Source of the DNA: Hirundichthys speculiger
Taxonomy: Eukaryota; Chordata; Actinopteri; Beloniformes; Exocoetidae
Length of the DNA stretch: 64,000 nt
Direction: 5' to 3'
NCBI GenBank assembly: GCA_018398805.1
Contig: JAGFBZ010000734.1
Location: forward strand, 62,001 to 126,000
Position 1 is the stretch's first letter. Each line of letters opens with the position of its first letter. The position numbers and the translations under genes are program-made. Of this stretch, positions 10,291 through 21,857 are shown one piece after another. The notes beneath the pieces were generated by a model. That model was not told where the DNA came from. It ran no database searches and was given only the letters and a program-made list of their open reading frames with translations.

Positions 10291-12105
10291 TCATATAAGT
10301 TTAATTCACGTCACATATTTTGGGATGAATTTGCAATTTTCCATCCAGGTGGTGAAACCAGACGGATGTGACCTTGTCTTTCCAGTCCTGGAGAATTCTT
10401 CAAAGCTAACTGCATCAGCGAGAACATAAATGATTTGTATGTATTGTTGTGCCTCATTTACATGCCTGACGTGTTTAGTTTGATTTGAATGCTGTAATTT
10501 CAAACTGATACCACACCTCCACATATACAGGATCATTTCTACCACCTTCAATGTCGGGAACATTCCCAAACACTGAGGACTGCTAACTTCTTCATTTCCT
10601 CAAAATCTTCTAACTGGGAGTCAGTATTGGTATTTACAGTTTTTGATTGTTTCCTTGCTTGTTTGAGACCAGAAATACAACATATACTTCTGCTGGGTGG
10701 GACGACTGGAGCTGCAGATGTGTCAATCATGTTCCTCACAGTAAAGCTGTCCTTATTTACTCCACTATGACACAGAGGAGTGTGAGGTATCATAAACTAA
10801 CCTGAGAAGCAGCCTCAGATGTGTCTCAGCACACATCAGGCAGGGTTAGGCTGCATTACCGCATCTGCCAGTCTGAGCTCATCGCTGCAGCACCAGTCTG
10901 ACTGATCCTCCAGGGAGCAGCTACAAAAACTACAAATCCCGCTTTCATTACACTATACACAGAGTGGCTTGAAAAGCATTTCAAGAGAGCCAGAAATAAG
11001 CCGAACGCTATTTTTTATTCTGGGTGAACATGTGGATGAGGTGGACACAGAAGGAGCAGATCAGGCTGGACGTCTGCAGGAGGCACAGATCCTTCAGCGT
11101 TTGCAGCCAGATGATGTTCAGACTGTCTGCTGTACGTCTGTGGAGGCAGCAGCTCCACAGTTCCTCAGGCTGTGTTCACCTTCACGCTGTTTCATTTCAA
11201 CATGTGAAACCGCTGCTGTTATAACACTTCCTCATTAGTCCGGTGTGTTTAGTGAGATTGGATAAAACAAATGCACAAATTCAATCCAGTTTACATGCCC
11301 AGCACCACTTCACAGTAAAATATCATGGTAGTTTACAGAAAAAGTAAATGAGTTCAGTGTAGTTCAATTAAAAAAAGGCTGCAGGCTCACAGAGACTGAG
11401 CTCACAGCTGAGCAGCGGTGTCAGAAGATCAGAAACATCAGCACCTTTCAGTCTGCTGACCACAGCTTCACACCCACTCACAATCACCAGACACGTCACA
11501 TCAAATACTCATGTCCTTTCATTACAACTGACTTTAAAACGACTAAAAAACTGGAGGTATGTGAACTGAAGAAAGCCCTGAACAAGTGCCATCTGTGGTT
11601 TATGGATGATTTAATTCGTGCAGCACTGTAGAGCGTACCGCCGGCCCGCATGAAGACGTCAGTCCAAATATCTGAACACACTGACTCGTTCAGGTGCTTC
11701 CGTCCTCCGACATGTTCCCTAAAAGATTGGAACATTTTCAGCTCTGAAGGAGGTGAAGAAATAACCATGTCATTTCTGATATGTCACAAAGTCCTCCTCC
11801 CTTCTTCCTGCTCATTCCATAGTTAATTAGGAGCACCTCTTTACTGTAACTGTGCTCCATTTTCTTTCCTGTAGTTTGTTGTGCTGTTTTCCCTCCTTTT
11901 TTCTCTTTTCTTTCTGTATGTTTGCAGGCCACAGTTTCCCGAGTTTCATGATGACTTGCAGTTCCCTCCTCTGTCCATCCCAGCGTTTACCTCCACCTGT
12001 GTGTGTAGATGTGTTCAGGGTGTCGGCTGCCGTGGTGACCGGTGATCTAGTCCTCTGACCATCTCACCTCAGTGCTGCTACCTGCATCTGTTTATGTAGT
12101 CATTT
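10291..12105. other. Intronic sequence, nothing recognised
   Basis: No protein similarity, RNA gene or transposon boundary is recognised on either strand. Confidence 0.4.
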
Positions 12106-12109
12106 CATT

Positions 12110-12457
12110 CAGTCATTTGTGTGCTCTCCTCTCTCTGTCCTCCATCCTCTCTCTGTCCTCTCTCTCCTCTCTTTTTCTTTCTTTACCCAGCTGGTCTTCA
12201 TCAGGAAGGTCCCCCCATATGATCCAGGTCCTGCTCAAGGTTTCTTCCTCTTAAAGTGGAGTTTTTCCTTGTCACTGTTTTGCTTAAATGTTTTTTTCTC
12301 CCTCTGTGGGAGTTTTTTACTTGATCAGGATTTAATATTATAATTTTAGTTAATGATATTTGCTCAGGGGTCATGATCTGGGTCTCTGTAAAGCACCTAG
12401 AGACAATTGACATTGTAACAGATGATAAACAAAAAAAAAAAACTGAATTGAATTGAA
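12110..12457 (+). mobile_element. L2-like LINE 3' region with (ATTGA)n tail
   Basis: The order is GGTCTTCATCAGGAAGGTCC, CTCAAGGTTTCTTCCTCTTA, GGAGTTTTTCCTTGTCACTG, GGGTCTCTGTAAAGCACCTA, and a tail of A-run plus GAATTGAATTGA. This is the very common 3' end of a fish L2-type LINE. A second copy in inverse orientation, interrupted, lies at 36826-38550. No coding part is present here. Confidence 0.7.
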
Positions 12458-13039
12458 AGTATTCATTGACCAAGAAATCAAGACTTTATTACCAGTGGAG
12501 GTCAGTGTCCAGTATTATGGGGTGTTTTATGTCTACAAAAGGATGATGGATCACATCATATGCTGTTTGAGATGTTTCTGTGTATTGCATGTTAATTCCT
12601 GTCATAGGTTGAGGCCTGAGTGTTATGAGGGCCAGTTATGGTCCAAAGGCCCATATACAGAACAGAACAATGTGTGGTGGAAGTTGAGGTACACCGACTC
12701 AACGCCATCAGTTAGTCTACGGGTGAATTCTAATTCCTTCCTTAACCTTCAATCTCAAAAATGCTTCGCTCCCGCCAAGTGCAAGTGTTGTCCCAATTCT
12801 AAGAATGTCAAAATGAGGGACGATTTTAAGGGCTGTATCACCCTCAATAGTGAGATTTTTTCGACACCACCCTTGGAAATAAGGGCAACCCAGAAGGCAT
12901 TGCATATTTTCGCCAGAACATCTTCGAAAAGGATGGTGCCAAAAACAGCGAGCTTCAAATGTAAATATTTTCATAGTTAATACATATATAAATGTTACGA
13001 AACTATCTTATTGTCTTCGTTACATTCATTTATATTATC
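12458..13039. other. Unclassified segment, possibly 5' part of a LINE copy
   Basis: There are open frames on both strands (for example 12453-12980 on plus) but no domain that I recognise. The segment runs into a LINE-like 3' terminus at 13040-13120, so it may be non-coding LINE or retrocopied sequence. Confidence 0.3.
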
Positions 13040-13135
13040 TTATTCTTCTTCTACGTCTTCTAAACAATTTCCCCTCGGGAATCAATAAAGTATTTCTGAT
13101 TCTTTTTCTGATTCTGATTCTGATTCTGATTCTTC
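13040..13135 (+). mobile_element. LINE 3' terminus with (TTCTGA)n microsatellite
   Basis: AATTTCCCCTCGGGAATCAA and TAAAGTATTTCTGATTC are followed by several CTGATT units. The CCCC/GGG hairpin, AATAAA and hexamer tail are characteristic of a fish LINE 3' end. Confidence 0.6.
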
Positions 13136-13261
13136 GTCGTCATCGTCGTTTTCTTGACAGACTGGACGTAGCTTTGCCGTAGGGCCGCCCCCCACAGTCT
13201 GAAGACGTAACTGCACTCAAGAGGTGTCCCATTTCTAAGTCACAAGATAGCCCTGACACTT

Positions 13262-13345
13262 ACTTTGTTGGGTTAAGATTGAGGGCCAAAGACTGAGGGT
13301 TAAGGGCGAGGGCTGAGATTGAGGGTTAAGGGAGGAATTGGAATT
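13262..13345 (+). repeat. GAGGGTTAAGGG-rich simple repeat
   Basis: Irregular GGGTTA/GAGGG units (GAGGGTTAAGGGCGAGGGCT and neighbours) form a short G-rich, telomere-like stretch. It is probably an internal part of an unclassified dispersed repeat. Confidence 0.5.
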
Positions 13346-13669
13346 GGCCCGAGATGTGGGGCAAACATGCTTTGTTCAGGGCTTACGTTAAACCCGGGCC
13401 AGACCCCATAAACCGGGCCAGGCCTGGGTGGTACACAACAGTGAGCTGCTGTGGATCAACAAACCAGAGCCTGACTTTCCAAACAGACCTGATGTTACAG
13501 CAGCCATGTTCAGGATGGTGGAGATGCAGGACCGTGTTACAAGGTTCACATCAGCCGCTGACTTTCAGGTCCTGCAGTTTTTTCTTGTGTAAAACAAGAC
13601 ACAACCTACGTGCACAGAAACTGGAAAAAAAAAACAAAAAAAAAAACGCATAAATTCCACTCTCATGAT

Positions 13670-14015
13670 CTTTGATATGGTCAGCACTGTTCCTCACAGC
13701 ATGAAGGTTCCTGGTTCAAACCTCAGCAGGTCTTTCTGTGTGGAGTTTCCAAGTTCTCCTGGTGCTTGTGTGGGTTTCCTCCAGGTTCTCTAGCTTCCTC
13801 CATCAATCCAAAGACCTCCATTTCAGGTTACCTGGTGGTTCTAGATTACCTGTAGGAGTGATGGTGAGTGTTCATGGTTGTTTGTCTACATGTGGCCCTG
13901 TGATGGACTGGAGACCTGTCCAGGTGGACCTCAAAGACAGCAGGGATAGACTCCAGCAGATCCTGCAGAGGACTGATCAGGTATGGATGATAGATGGATC
14001 CTTGATGCAGATCCC
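13670..14015 (+). mobile_element. tRNA-derived SINE
   Basis: An A-box-like GGTCAGCACTG is followed by a B box GGTTCAAACC (13713-13722). The conserved fish SINE body follows (GTGGAGTTTCCAAGTTCTCC, GTGGGTTTCCTCCAGGTTCT, CCTGTGATGGACTGGAGACC, ATAGACTCCAGCAGATCC), ending in degenerate GGATGATAGATGGAT. RNA polymerase III promoter boxes are present but diverged. Confidence 0.75.
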
Positions 14016-14772
14016 TCAGTTATCTGTGCAGGTCAGCTTTAACTCCCTCTAAGAGACTGGCAGACTGGAAACGAAACTGCAAAACCTCGATGTGTAAATG
14101 TTCAGTGATCTGTGTTATAAATGTATACTTCTTTCTTTGAGACACCCTGTACCAAAAAGTTCAAGCCGCCTGCGTCAGTAAAAACTACGAGCGTCCTGGT
14201 TATTTTCCATAGCAGTGCTGATGCTCTCTTCCATATGTGGAACACTTCACGTGAAGTTCAACTTTCCAGAGTTTTGTGGTGTCTTTGAAAAGCCGCAGCC
14301 AGCCTCTGGGACCAGAGCAAAATGAAGCTCTGCAGCAGCCACCTGTGTGTGCGTGCTGCCTCTGAGCCATAGGTAGGTCTTCTAGAAATAGGCTGCCTAT
14401 GCAGCAACAGGACACCTCAGCCATGATGAATGAGCCGCTGCCCAGAGCCCATTAGTCAAGCTGTTTAATGCACTGCTTTCCCTCTAACGCACACATACCT
14501 GCGTGCTCACCTGCCCAACTAGGTTGCCGAAGCAATTGTTAAAAGGTCCCAGCACAGAAGGAAAAACTTTATCCTACTTTCTGATTTTCAGAAGCAGGAC
14601 AACAAATAGTGTAGTCACTGTCGTGTGTCAAGGACCATTCTCTGCAGAGACGTCTGTGAGAGCGGCAGTTCGTTAACCTGCCTATGTTCAGCCCGGGCTG
14701 CTGCAGGAACACATGCTGTCACAGTAAAATATCAGAAAATTAATACTATATCACATTAACCATTTATACATA

Positions 14773-15386
14773 CAGTGATCCCTTATTTTTCACGGTTAAT
14801 GGGGACCGGCGCCCCCCCCACCTGCGAAAATCAAAATCCACGAACTGGAGCCGGAGCCCCCCGAGCCTTATAATGTGTTTAAAATATGTTTAAAAACCGC
14901 AAAAAAGTAGCGAGGCACTGCAGTGAAACAAGACAAAGGCTCAACTGTGGTCTTTCTGTTACCTTCACAGCCTCTAGTCTCTGAACCGTAGTAAAGAAAC
15001 CGCTGGTATTGTGCTATTTTTGGCTCGTAATTAGCGGCTAACACGCTAACAACAACAAAAGAAAAAGTCCGGTTTTCTCTGCATGGAACGAGCACTTTAT
15101 TCTGGCACTGCAGGAACTTGTAACATCACACAGGTTGTATTGTTGGGCTCCTGTCGGTTAACAGAGAATGTAAATCTATACACGCTGGGCTGCTGTTTAT
15201 GCTCACGACACACACACTCCATTACCCATAAGGCTACCTTCTTAAAGGGGCCAGGCTGGCTCACAACATTTCTTCACTGTAAGAGAACGCACACAACATC
15301 CTGTGATATTATATTATATATATTATATTATATATATCTGAAAAATCCGCAAATAACTAAAACTAAAAATTGGCGAGGGATCACTG
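14773..15386. mobile_element. pogo/Tigger-like non-autonomous element, 614 bp
   Basis: TA TSDs are at 14771-14772 and 15387-15388. Both ends read CAGTGATCCCT inward, with CACGGTTAATGGGG on the left and GCGGATTTTTC near the right end. It shares the CGGTTAATGGGG subterminal motif with the element at 5548 but has different outer bases. It holds an AT-only ATTATATT stretch near 15310. No transposase is recognised. Confidence 0.75.
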
Positions 15387-15388
15387 TA

Positions 15389-16426
15389 TATACATAAGAA
15401 CTGCTCTCCTCAAAATGTAAACAAATCCAGTTTTGTCAGTCCTGGTAAATACTGAATGAGTCTGGGTTGAACCTCTGAAAGAGCTCAGAACCAGCTGGTT
15501 TCTAGGCTCCTCGAGAAATGTGAGAGTGATCCTGAGGAAAATGAGGTGACGTCTTTGACACCCTGCGAGGTTAATTCCAGGTGTTCCACCTTGGTTATCG
15601 TCTTTATCAGCAGGTACTCGTCTCTCAGATGTCTTCTCGTGTCTCTTGCCCTGCTTGCGTCTGCTGCCTCTCTTCAAACCAAACCTCCTCGCCAGCTTCC
15701 AGCTGAGAGCTCAGACTCTACGGGGTGTTTAGTTCCTGTAAGTTCACTGAAGAGCAAACATGTATCTTTATCTTCATTCATCCATCCGTTCTTACTCCTC
15801 ACTCTTTCCTGCTGAGGCCTGCTGGCTGTTCCAGGGGTGACCGGACCTCCAGAGACCTGCATGTTTTTTCCCGTATCAGACCAGCTGCCAGCCTGTCTGG
15901 GAGGAAACAACCTTCCGCCCTGTCTCATTCCTCTGCCTCCATTCTCGCTTTCTCTCTCGGTCTCCAGTTTTGCAGATTGTGGCCTGCTTCACTCTCTGGG
16001 GATGGAGCAAAGACAGTTTGTCATCTCGTTATTTTAGTCTCGGCAACATGCATTTTTGTGCAACTTTTGCATCTCTGACGCAGCCCCCCCCCCCAGATAT
16101 CTGTGCGTAGGCCTGATCAGTGGGGACTGATTAGATCAGAGCCCAAATGTCAAAATTCAAGCTGCTTAAAAAAAAAAAAAAAAGAAAAATTTGAAGTCTT
16201 CACCAGCTCTGTTTAACAGCCTTGTAGCACCAGAGTCCAGGACTCAGACTCCAGCCCCAGTTTTAAGGACTCATGACTTGGTTTGGGCTCTTGACTCAGA
16301 CTTGTGCATTAACTGGATCCGAACTTGGAAATCAGAGACAGGTCCTGAGATTTTACATGACTAACCTACCGTATATAAGATAAGATGAGGTTTACTACCC
16401 CTTTCTAGACATTTAAACATTTAGAC
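15389..16426. other. Intronic sequence with one diverged repeat copy
   Basis: No gene is supported. The part at about 16016-16105 resembles 24729-24807 (TTTGTCATCTCGTTATTTTA versus TTTGTCATCTCATTATTTCA, both ending near AGATATCT), so an unnamed dispersed repeat is present. A poly-A run follows at 16168. Confidence 0.4.
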
Positions 16427-16884
16427 CAGTGGTTCTCAAATTTTTAATACTGCCTAACTGTTCAGCTCTCTGAGTACCACCATGATGACCAGTTTTAAAA
16501 TATAGCCATAAGTGCCTTCTCAATTAGCTTTAAACACACAGATATGTTTATTCCTTATTGTGGTTATTACCTGAATTAATGATTTTCTGAATCAGACATT
16601 TACAACTCTGTCCAACAATTCTCACATCCAGAGCAAAATTAACACACTCAAAAATTGTTACATCTGCGCTGCAACTGAATATGTAACTAATATTTTTATA
16701 AGACAATTATAATATCACGAGCTACACATTTTGTTTGAAATGTATTTATAATGCATTGCATGTTTCCAATTTTGAAATGTGAAAATATGGAAAAAAGGTG
16801 GAAAGTCATGACGTTTCCCCGCGTACCACCAGAGACCACTCACGTACCGCTGGTGGCATTCGTACCACAGTTTGCGTAGCACTG
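16427..16884. mobile_element. hAT MITE (CAGTGGTTCTCAA family), 458 bp
   Basis: The left end is CAGTGGTTCTCAAATTTTTA, with GAGTACCACC internally. The right end reads CAGTGCTACGCAAACTGTGG inward, with repeated CGTACCACC/CGTACCGC motifs. Flanks ATTTAGAC and ATCTAGAA are a 6/8 match, consistent with an aged 8-bp TSD. There is no coding capacity. Confidence 0.6.
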
Positions 16885-16889
16885 ATCTA

Positions 16890-16927
16890 GAATGTGATAC
16901 CGATCTACCGGCATCGGTATCACATTC
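16890..16927. repeat. Perfect 15-bp inverted repeat
   Basis: GAATGTGATACCGAT (16890-16904), an 8-nt loop CTACCGGC, then ATCGGTATCACATTC (16913-16927). It directly follows the hAT MITE and contains the TATCGG motif seen in hAT A ends. Confidence 0.7.
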
Positions 16928-17029
16928 ACAACAACTCCCGTGAAATGGAAAGGAGGGTGTGCTGAACTGACAGAACAATTAAAGGGCTGACCATCACCGG
17001 ACCATCAGATGAAGGTCTCAGAACCCTCC

Positions 17030-19110
17030 AGAGACCTGGACTCATCTCAGATCCAGCCTCATCTCAGATCCAACCTCATCTCAATCCAGCCTCATCTCAG
17101 ATCCAGACTCATCAGATCCAGCCTCAGCTCAGATCCAGCCTCATCTCAGATCCAGCCTCATCTCAAATCCAGCCTCATCTCAGATCCAGCCTCATCTCAG
17201 ATCCAGCCTCAGCTCAGATCCAGCCTCAGCTCAGATCCAGCCTCATCTCAGATCCAACCTCAGCTCAGATCCAACCTCATCTCAAATCCAGCCTCATCTC
17301 AGATCCAACCTCATCCCAATCCAGCCTCATCTCAGATCCAGCCTCATCTCAGATCCTGCCTCAGCTCAGATCCACCTCATCTCAGATCCAGCCTCATCTC
17401 AGATCCAGCCTCAGTTCAGATCCAGCCTCATCTCAGATCCAACCTCATCTCAATCCAGCCTCATCTCAGATCCAGACTCATCAGATCCAGCCTCATCTCA
17501 GATCCAACCTCAGCTCAGATCCAACCTCATCTCAGATCCAGCCTCATCTCAGATCCAGCCTCAGCTCAGATCCAGCCTCATCTCAGATCCAACCTCATCC
17601 CAATCCAGCCTCATCTCAGATCCAGCCTCATCTCAGATCCAGTCTCAGCTCAGATCCAGCCTCATCTCAGATCCAACCTCATCTCAATCCAGCCTCATCT
17701 CAGATCCAGCCTTATCTCAGATCCAGCCTCAGCTCAGATCCAGCCTCATCTCAGATCCAGCCTCATCTCAGATCCAGCCTCAGTTCAGATCCAGCCTCAT
17801 CTCAGATCCAACCTCATCTCAATCCAGCCTCATCTCAGATCCAGACTCATCAGATCCAGCCTCATCTCAGATCCAACCTCAGCTCAGATCCAACCTCATC
17901 TCAGATCCAGCCTCATCTCAGATCCAGCCTCAGCTCAGATCCAGCCTCATCTCAGATCCAACCTCATCCCAATCCAGCCTCATCTCAGATCCAGCCTCAT
18001 CTCAGATCCAGTCTCAGCTCAGATCCAGCCTCATCTCAGATCCAACCTCATCTCAATCCAGCCTCATCTCAGATCCAGCCTTATCTCAGATCCAGCCTCA
18101 GCTCAGATCCAGCCTCATCTCAGATCCAACCTCATCTCAGATCCAGCCTCATCTCAGATCCAGACTCATCAGATCCAGCCTCAGCTTAGATCCAGCCTTA
18201 TCTCAGATCCAGACTCATCAGATCCAGCCTCAGCTCAGATCCAGCCTCATCTCAGATCCAGACTCATCAGATCCAGCCTCATCTCAGATCCAGACTCATC
18301 AGATCCAGCCTCATCTCAGATCCAGACTCATCAGATCCAGCCTCAGCTCAGATCCAGACTCATCAGATCCAGCCTCAGCTCAGATCCAGCCTCATCTCAG
18401 GTCGAACCTCATCCCAATCCAGCCTCATCTCAGATCCAGCCTCATCAGATCCAGCATCAGCTCAGATCCAGCCTCAGCTCAGATCCAGCCTCAGCTCAGA
18501 TCCAGCCTCATCTCAGATCCAACCTCATCTCAGATCCAGCCTCATCTCAGATCCAACCTCAGTTCAGATCCAGCCTCATTCCAGATCCAGCCTCAGCTCA
18601 GAACCAGCCTCATCTCAGATCCAGCCTCAGCTCAGATCCAGCCTCATCCCAGATCCAGCCTCATCTCAGATCCAGCCTCAGCTCAGATCCAGCCTCAGCT
18701 CAGAACCAGCCTCATCTCAGATCCAACCTCAGTTCAGATCCAGCCTCATCCCAGATCCAACCTCAGTTCAGATCCAGCCTCATCCCAGATCCAGCCTCAG
18801 CTCAGAACCAGCCTCATCTCAGATCCAGCCTCAGCTCAGATCCAGCCTCATCCCAGATCCAGCCTCATCTCAGATCCAGCCTCAGCTCAGATCCAGCCTC
18901 AGCTCAGAACCAGCCTCATCTCAGATCCAGCCTCAGCTCAGATCCAGCCTCAGCTCAGAACCAGCCTCATCTCAGATCCAGACTCAGCTCAGATCCAGAC
19001 TCAGCTCAGATCCAGACTCATCTCAGATCCAGCCTCATCTCAGGTCCAGACTCATCTCAGATCCAGCCTCAGGTCAGGTCCAGCCTCAGCTCAGATCCAG
19101 CCTCAGCTCG
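17030..19110 (+). repeat. 17-bp minisatellite (CCTCATCTCAGATCCAG), about 120 units
   Basis: The core CCTCATCTCAGATCCAG recurs for about 2.1 kb, with CAGCTCAG, AACCTCA and shortened variants. A higher-order block recurs about 369 bp apart (compare 17411 on with 17780 on). The unit has no stop codon in any plus-strand frame and 3 x 17 = 51, so an open frame of 766 codons (17009-19309) runs through the array and a little beyond. I do not consider it a gene: it has no splice or promoter context, and its protein is only the repeat read in rotating frames. Confidence 0.95.
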
Positions 19111-20179
19111 TGCAGATCAATGCTGCAGGGCGTTTGGTCAGGTCACCACTGGTGGATCGTGGATTTCTCTGAGTCAGGGCCCATCAAGGGGCCCCACGTA
19201 TTTGTCCAGCATCCTTGCACACATTCACATTATTTTTAGAAAGGCGCGTAGACATTTGAGGAGTCAGACTTCGTTCAAAGAATTCATGAAATGGAAAAGA
19301 AGTAACTGAATAAAGCTTAGCAGAAACAGTCCAGCAGTGCAGCTGGTCTATCGGATAAACTGTTTATTTCTGGATTCCTGTCTTCTACGTAAATAATCGA
19401 GGTTGTTGCTTTAGCTGTAAGGTAATCAGAGAAGAAGTGCTGCGAAGGCTGTAAACATTTCCATGACAACAGCGAGCTCCTCTGAAGCAGAGCAGGAGAT
19501 GGCAGGACTGTGAGAGCGGCCCGCCGCTTCCAGGAGAACTTCTGATTAAAAACCAGCATCTTCAGAAAGCTCCAACCCTGTAGTCTGAGCAGCAGCACAG
19601 CTGAACAGATGATCACTGAGAGGAGCATTTGAGATTCCTGCAGTTTAAAAGTGGAGCTGAATCGGCCTCACTGTGTAAATTTGATGCCATTTTTGATGAG
19701 AACACTGATTAACACGATTACAGACATAAAACAAACTGTCAGCTTCCATAAAGACACTAACTCTTACAAAAAGACTTCTACTAATATTATATTATTGTTT
19801 AATTCTTCCATGATGTCGGTTGGGACTCAGCCCTCCTCACTCTCCCTGCATACTTCTGTCGTCCATCCCAGAATACTGCCAGATGTCTTTTCTTGTACAG
19901 GAAGTCTGAACAGCAGTGAGCTGCAGCTACTTTTTCTGTTGACTCACTGAACCGAAACAACATCCAGTGGTTGACTGTCGTGCGTCATGTATGACGCTGA
20001 CTTCTTCTGGTTTTACTTCACCATGTTTTCTCCAGATTAATAAACTGAATAAAATCTAAGAGGAGACATTTGGCCAAGAAGACCGAGTGAATGAGAAGAG
20101 CTCTAGCTGAACGAGGAGGAAAAAGAGACCCAGAAACCAACGACGCAATCATGAAGAAGATGTCCGTGAAGATCAGGGA
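19111..20179. other. Intronic sequence, nothing recognised
   Basis: No gene or transposon boundary is seen. The last bases form the 8-bp target of the next hAT. Confidence 0.4.
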
Positions 20180-20434
20180 CTCTGGACTAGAGGTGAGCGG
20201 ATCGATCCAAATATCGATAATATCGATACCAACGCTGGTATTGATACTACTCATGTAAAGAGATCGATACTCAAGCTTTTTTTCTCTCCCACAGGCCCTG
20301 ACTGAGTGTGAATTCACTGAAGTCTGTGTGTGACACGCTGTCGCTGTGTCCTCCTCCCTTTTAAAAAAATAATCCAATGACAAATATCACAAAAACACCA
20401 AAAGGTCAGAAGTTTCAAGATAGATCAAGCTTAA

Positions 20435-21745
20435 CCCTTTAGGCGTTTTTTCAAGAAAATATACAATTTTGATATCAAGATTTCAAAAGGCTATAACTTG
20501 AAAGGAGTTTGAGATAAAGGTATGCTGTCAATGAGAAAATTGTTCAATATGACTCAAAGTCTGTGATGAGAGTGAAATTATTCATCTAATTTGCATACTA
20601 TGACGTGACAAGGTGGCGGCCATATTGGAAAATGTTCAATTTTGATATAAAGGTTTCAAAAGGCTATAACTTTAAAGTGGTTTGAGATAAAGGCATACTG
20701 GAAATGAGAAATATCTTCAGTATGAACCAAAATTTGAAATGGAGGTAGATTTGTCATCTAATTTGATTATTGTGACATCACCTGCCCAGTAGTCCTCATT
20801 TTCAGATTTTTCCTCAAACAACATGCACAATGAAAGCTTTCATTTCAGCGACAATCACATCATAAAATCATGAAATCTGGAGTTTGGCTTTAATATTTCC
20901 CTTTCAAAGAACTGGTGGCTATATCTGTTTGTTTGATTGGTGATGAGGCTCCAGAATTTATTATTTGGAAAAGGGATGAAATCAGTGGGCTCAGAATTTG
21001 TCAGATCGTCTCCATAATAACCAACAGGCTCATCAAAATTTAGGCTCCACTTTCAATACTCTTCCTCTTCTCTCAAGAACTCTCAGCCACCACCATCATC
21101 ATCATCATCCCCGGGATTTCTGGTGCACCATTAGTGATGTTTTTTTTTTTCCCCGTGTTGCCAGAACAACCGCGGTTGTTTTCATACCCGCAACATCTTT
21201 CCATATTTGCGGTGTTATGAGCCCCCCTAACACCTCGAACCTGCTTGGCGATCGCAGAATGCTTCCACCCCGGCCACACTGAGGTGAAGCATCCGATATA
21301 CAATGTGCTGATTGTGGACTATGACGCACGGACTCGCCGTCACTACTAATGTCCCTTTCTGCTTCACTGGACAACTGCATGTCTTCCTCCTCAGAATCGG
21401 AGTTAGCCAGAACCTTATAAAGTACTTTGTGGACGGTAAACTGATGTCTTGACATTGTGGGTAACTGAAAAAACACTCTTTCGCTCTGCTCTGCTCTCGC
21501 TATGCTCAACATTTCTACCACTGCTCCACTGTGGGTCTCTATGCCGGAGGGTGTTTTTCAAACTCATTTTACGCTAAAACTTTGAATAGCGCCACCCCCA
21601 AAAAAGGTTCTCAGATTACAGGCACACATGTCCGCCATCTCCTGGTGAAAAGTAGTAAAAAGATTCGGCTTTACATTTATAGATACAGCCCGTTTTATTC
21701 AGCAATGTTGCTTGTCACAATATTGCGACTTTGGCACTTAAAGGG
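20435..21745 (-). mobile_element. piggyBac element, internally deleted
   Basis: TTAA is at 20431-20434 and 21746-21749. The ends are CCCTTTAGGCG (left) and CCCTTTAAGTGCC read inward (right). TTAA target and CCCTTT termini are diagnostic of piggyBac. The minus strand keeps the transposase N-terminus (21105-21455), but the DDD catalytic core is gone. Two diverged direct copies of about 100 bp (from 20464 and from 20638, about 174 bp apart) lie near the left end. Confidence 0.85.
21105..21455 (-). pseudogene. piggyBac transposase N-terminal remnant
   Basis: From MSRHQFTVHKVLYKVLANSD the frame continues with SEEEDMQLSSEAERDISSD. An acidic, low-complexity N-terminal region is typical of PGBD transposases. 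The frame then drifts into unrelated sequence (VLATRGKKKTS) and ends, with no DDE_Tnp_1_7 domain. Its orientation agrees with the element termini. The remnant is non-functional. Confidence 0.6.
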
Positions 21746-21857
21746 TTAATATGAAAAAGTATCGGCATCGGTATTGGTATTGGCAATACCGGCCCTGTAT
21801 TTACTTGGTATTGGATCGATACCATTATTCCCAGTATCGCCCACCTCTACTCTGGAC

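Larger units (their letters stand above)
20188..21849 (+). mobile_element. hAT element (family A), interrupted by piggyBac
   Basis: The TSD CTCTGGAC is at 20180-20187 and 21850-21857. The ends are TAGAGGTGAGCG and the reverse complement of TAGAGGTGGGCG. Subterminal sequences match both ends of the element at 5332-9934 (ATCGATAATATCGATACCAA on the left; GTATTTACTTGGTATTGG on the right). Without the inserted piggyBac it is only about 350 bp, so it is a non-autonomous relative. Confidence 0.85.

Noticed and set aside
10969..11238. Short plus-strand frame with LGEHVDEVDTEGADQ as a gene
   Set aside because: It has no start context, domain or neighbouring exon, and is of random-ORF length.
14120..14160. 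GAGACACCCTGTA as a mariner terminus
   Set aside because: Only one end was found. There is no partner inverted repeat or TA-bounded unit.
17009..19309. A 766-residue protein with SQIQPHLRSSLISDPAS-type repeats
   Set aside because: It is a minisatellite read in rotating frames. No domain, splice context or promoter is seen, and the frame opens and closes just outside the array.
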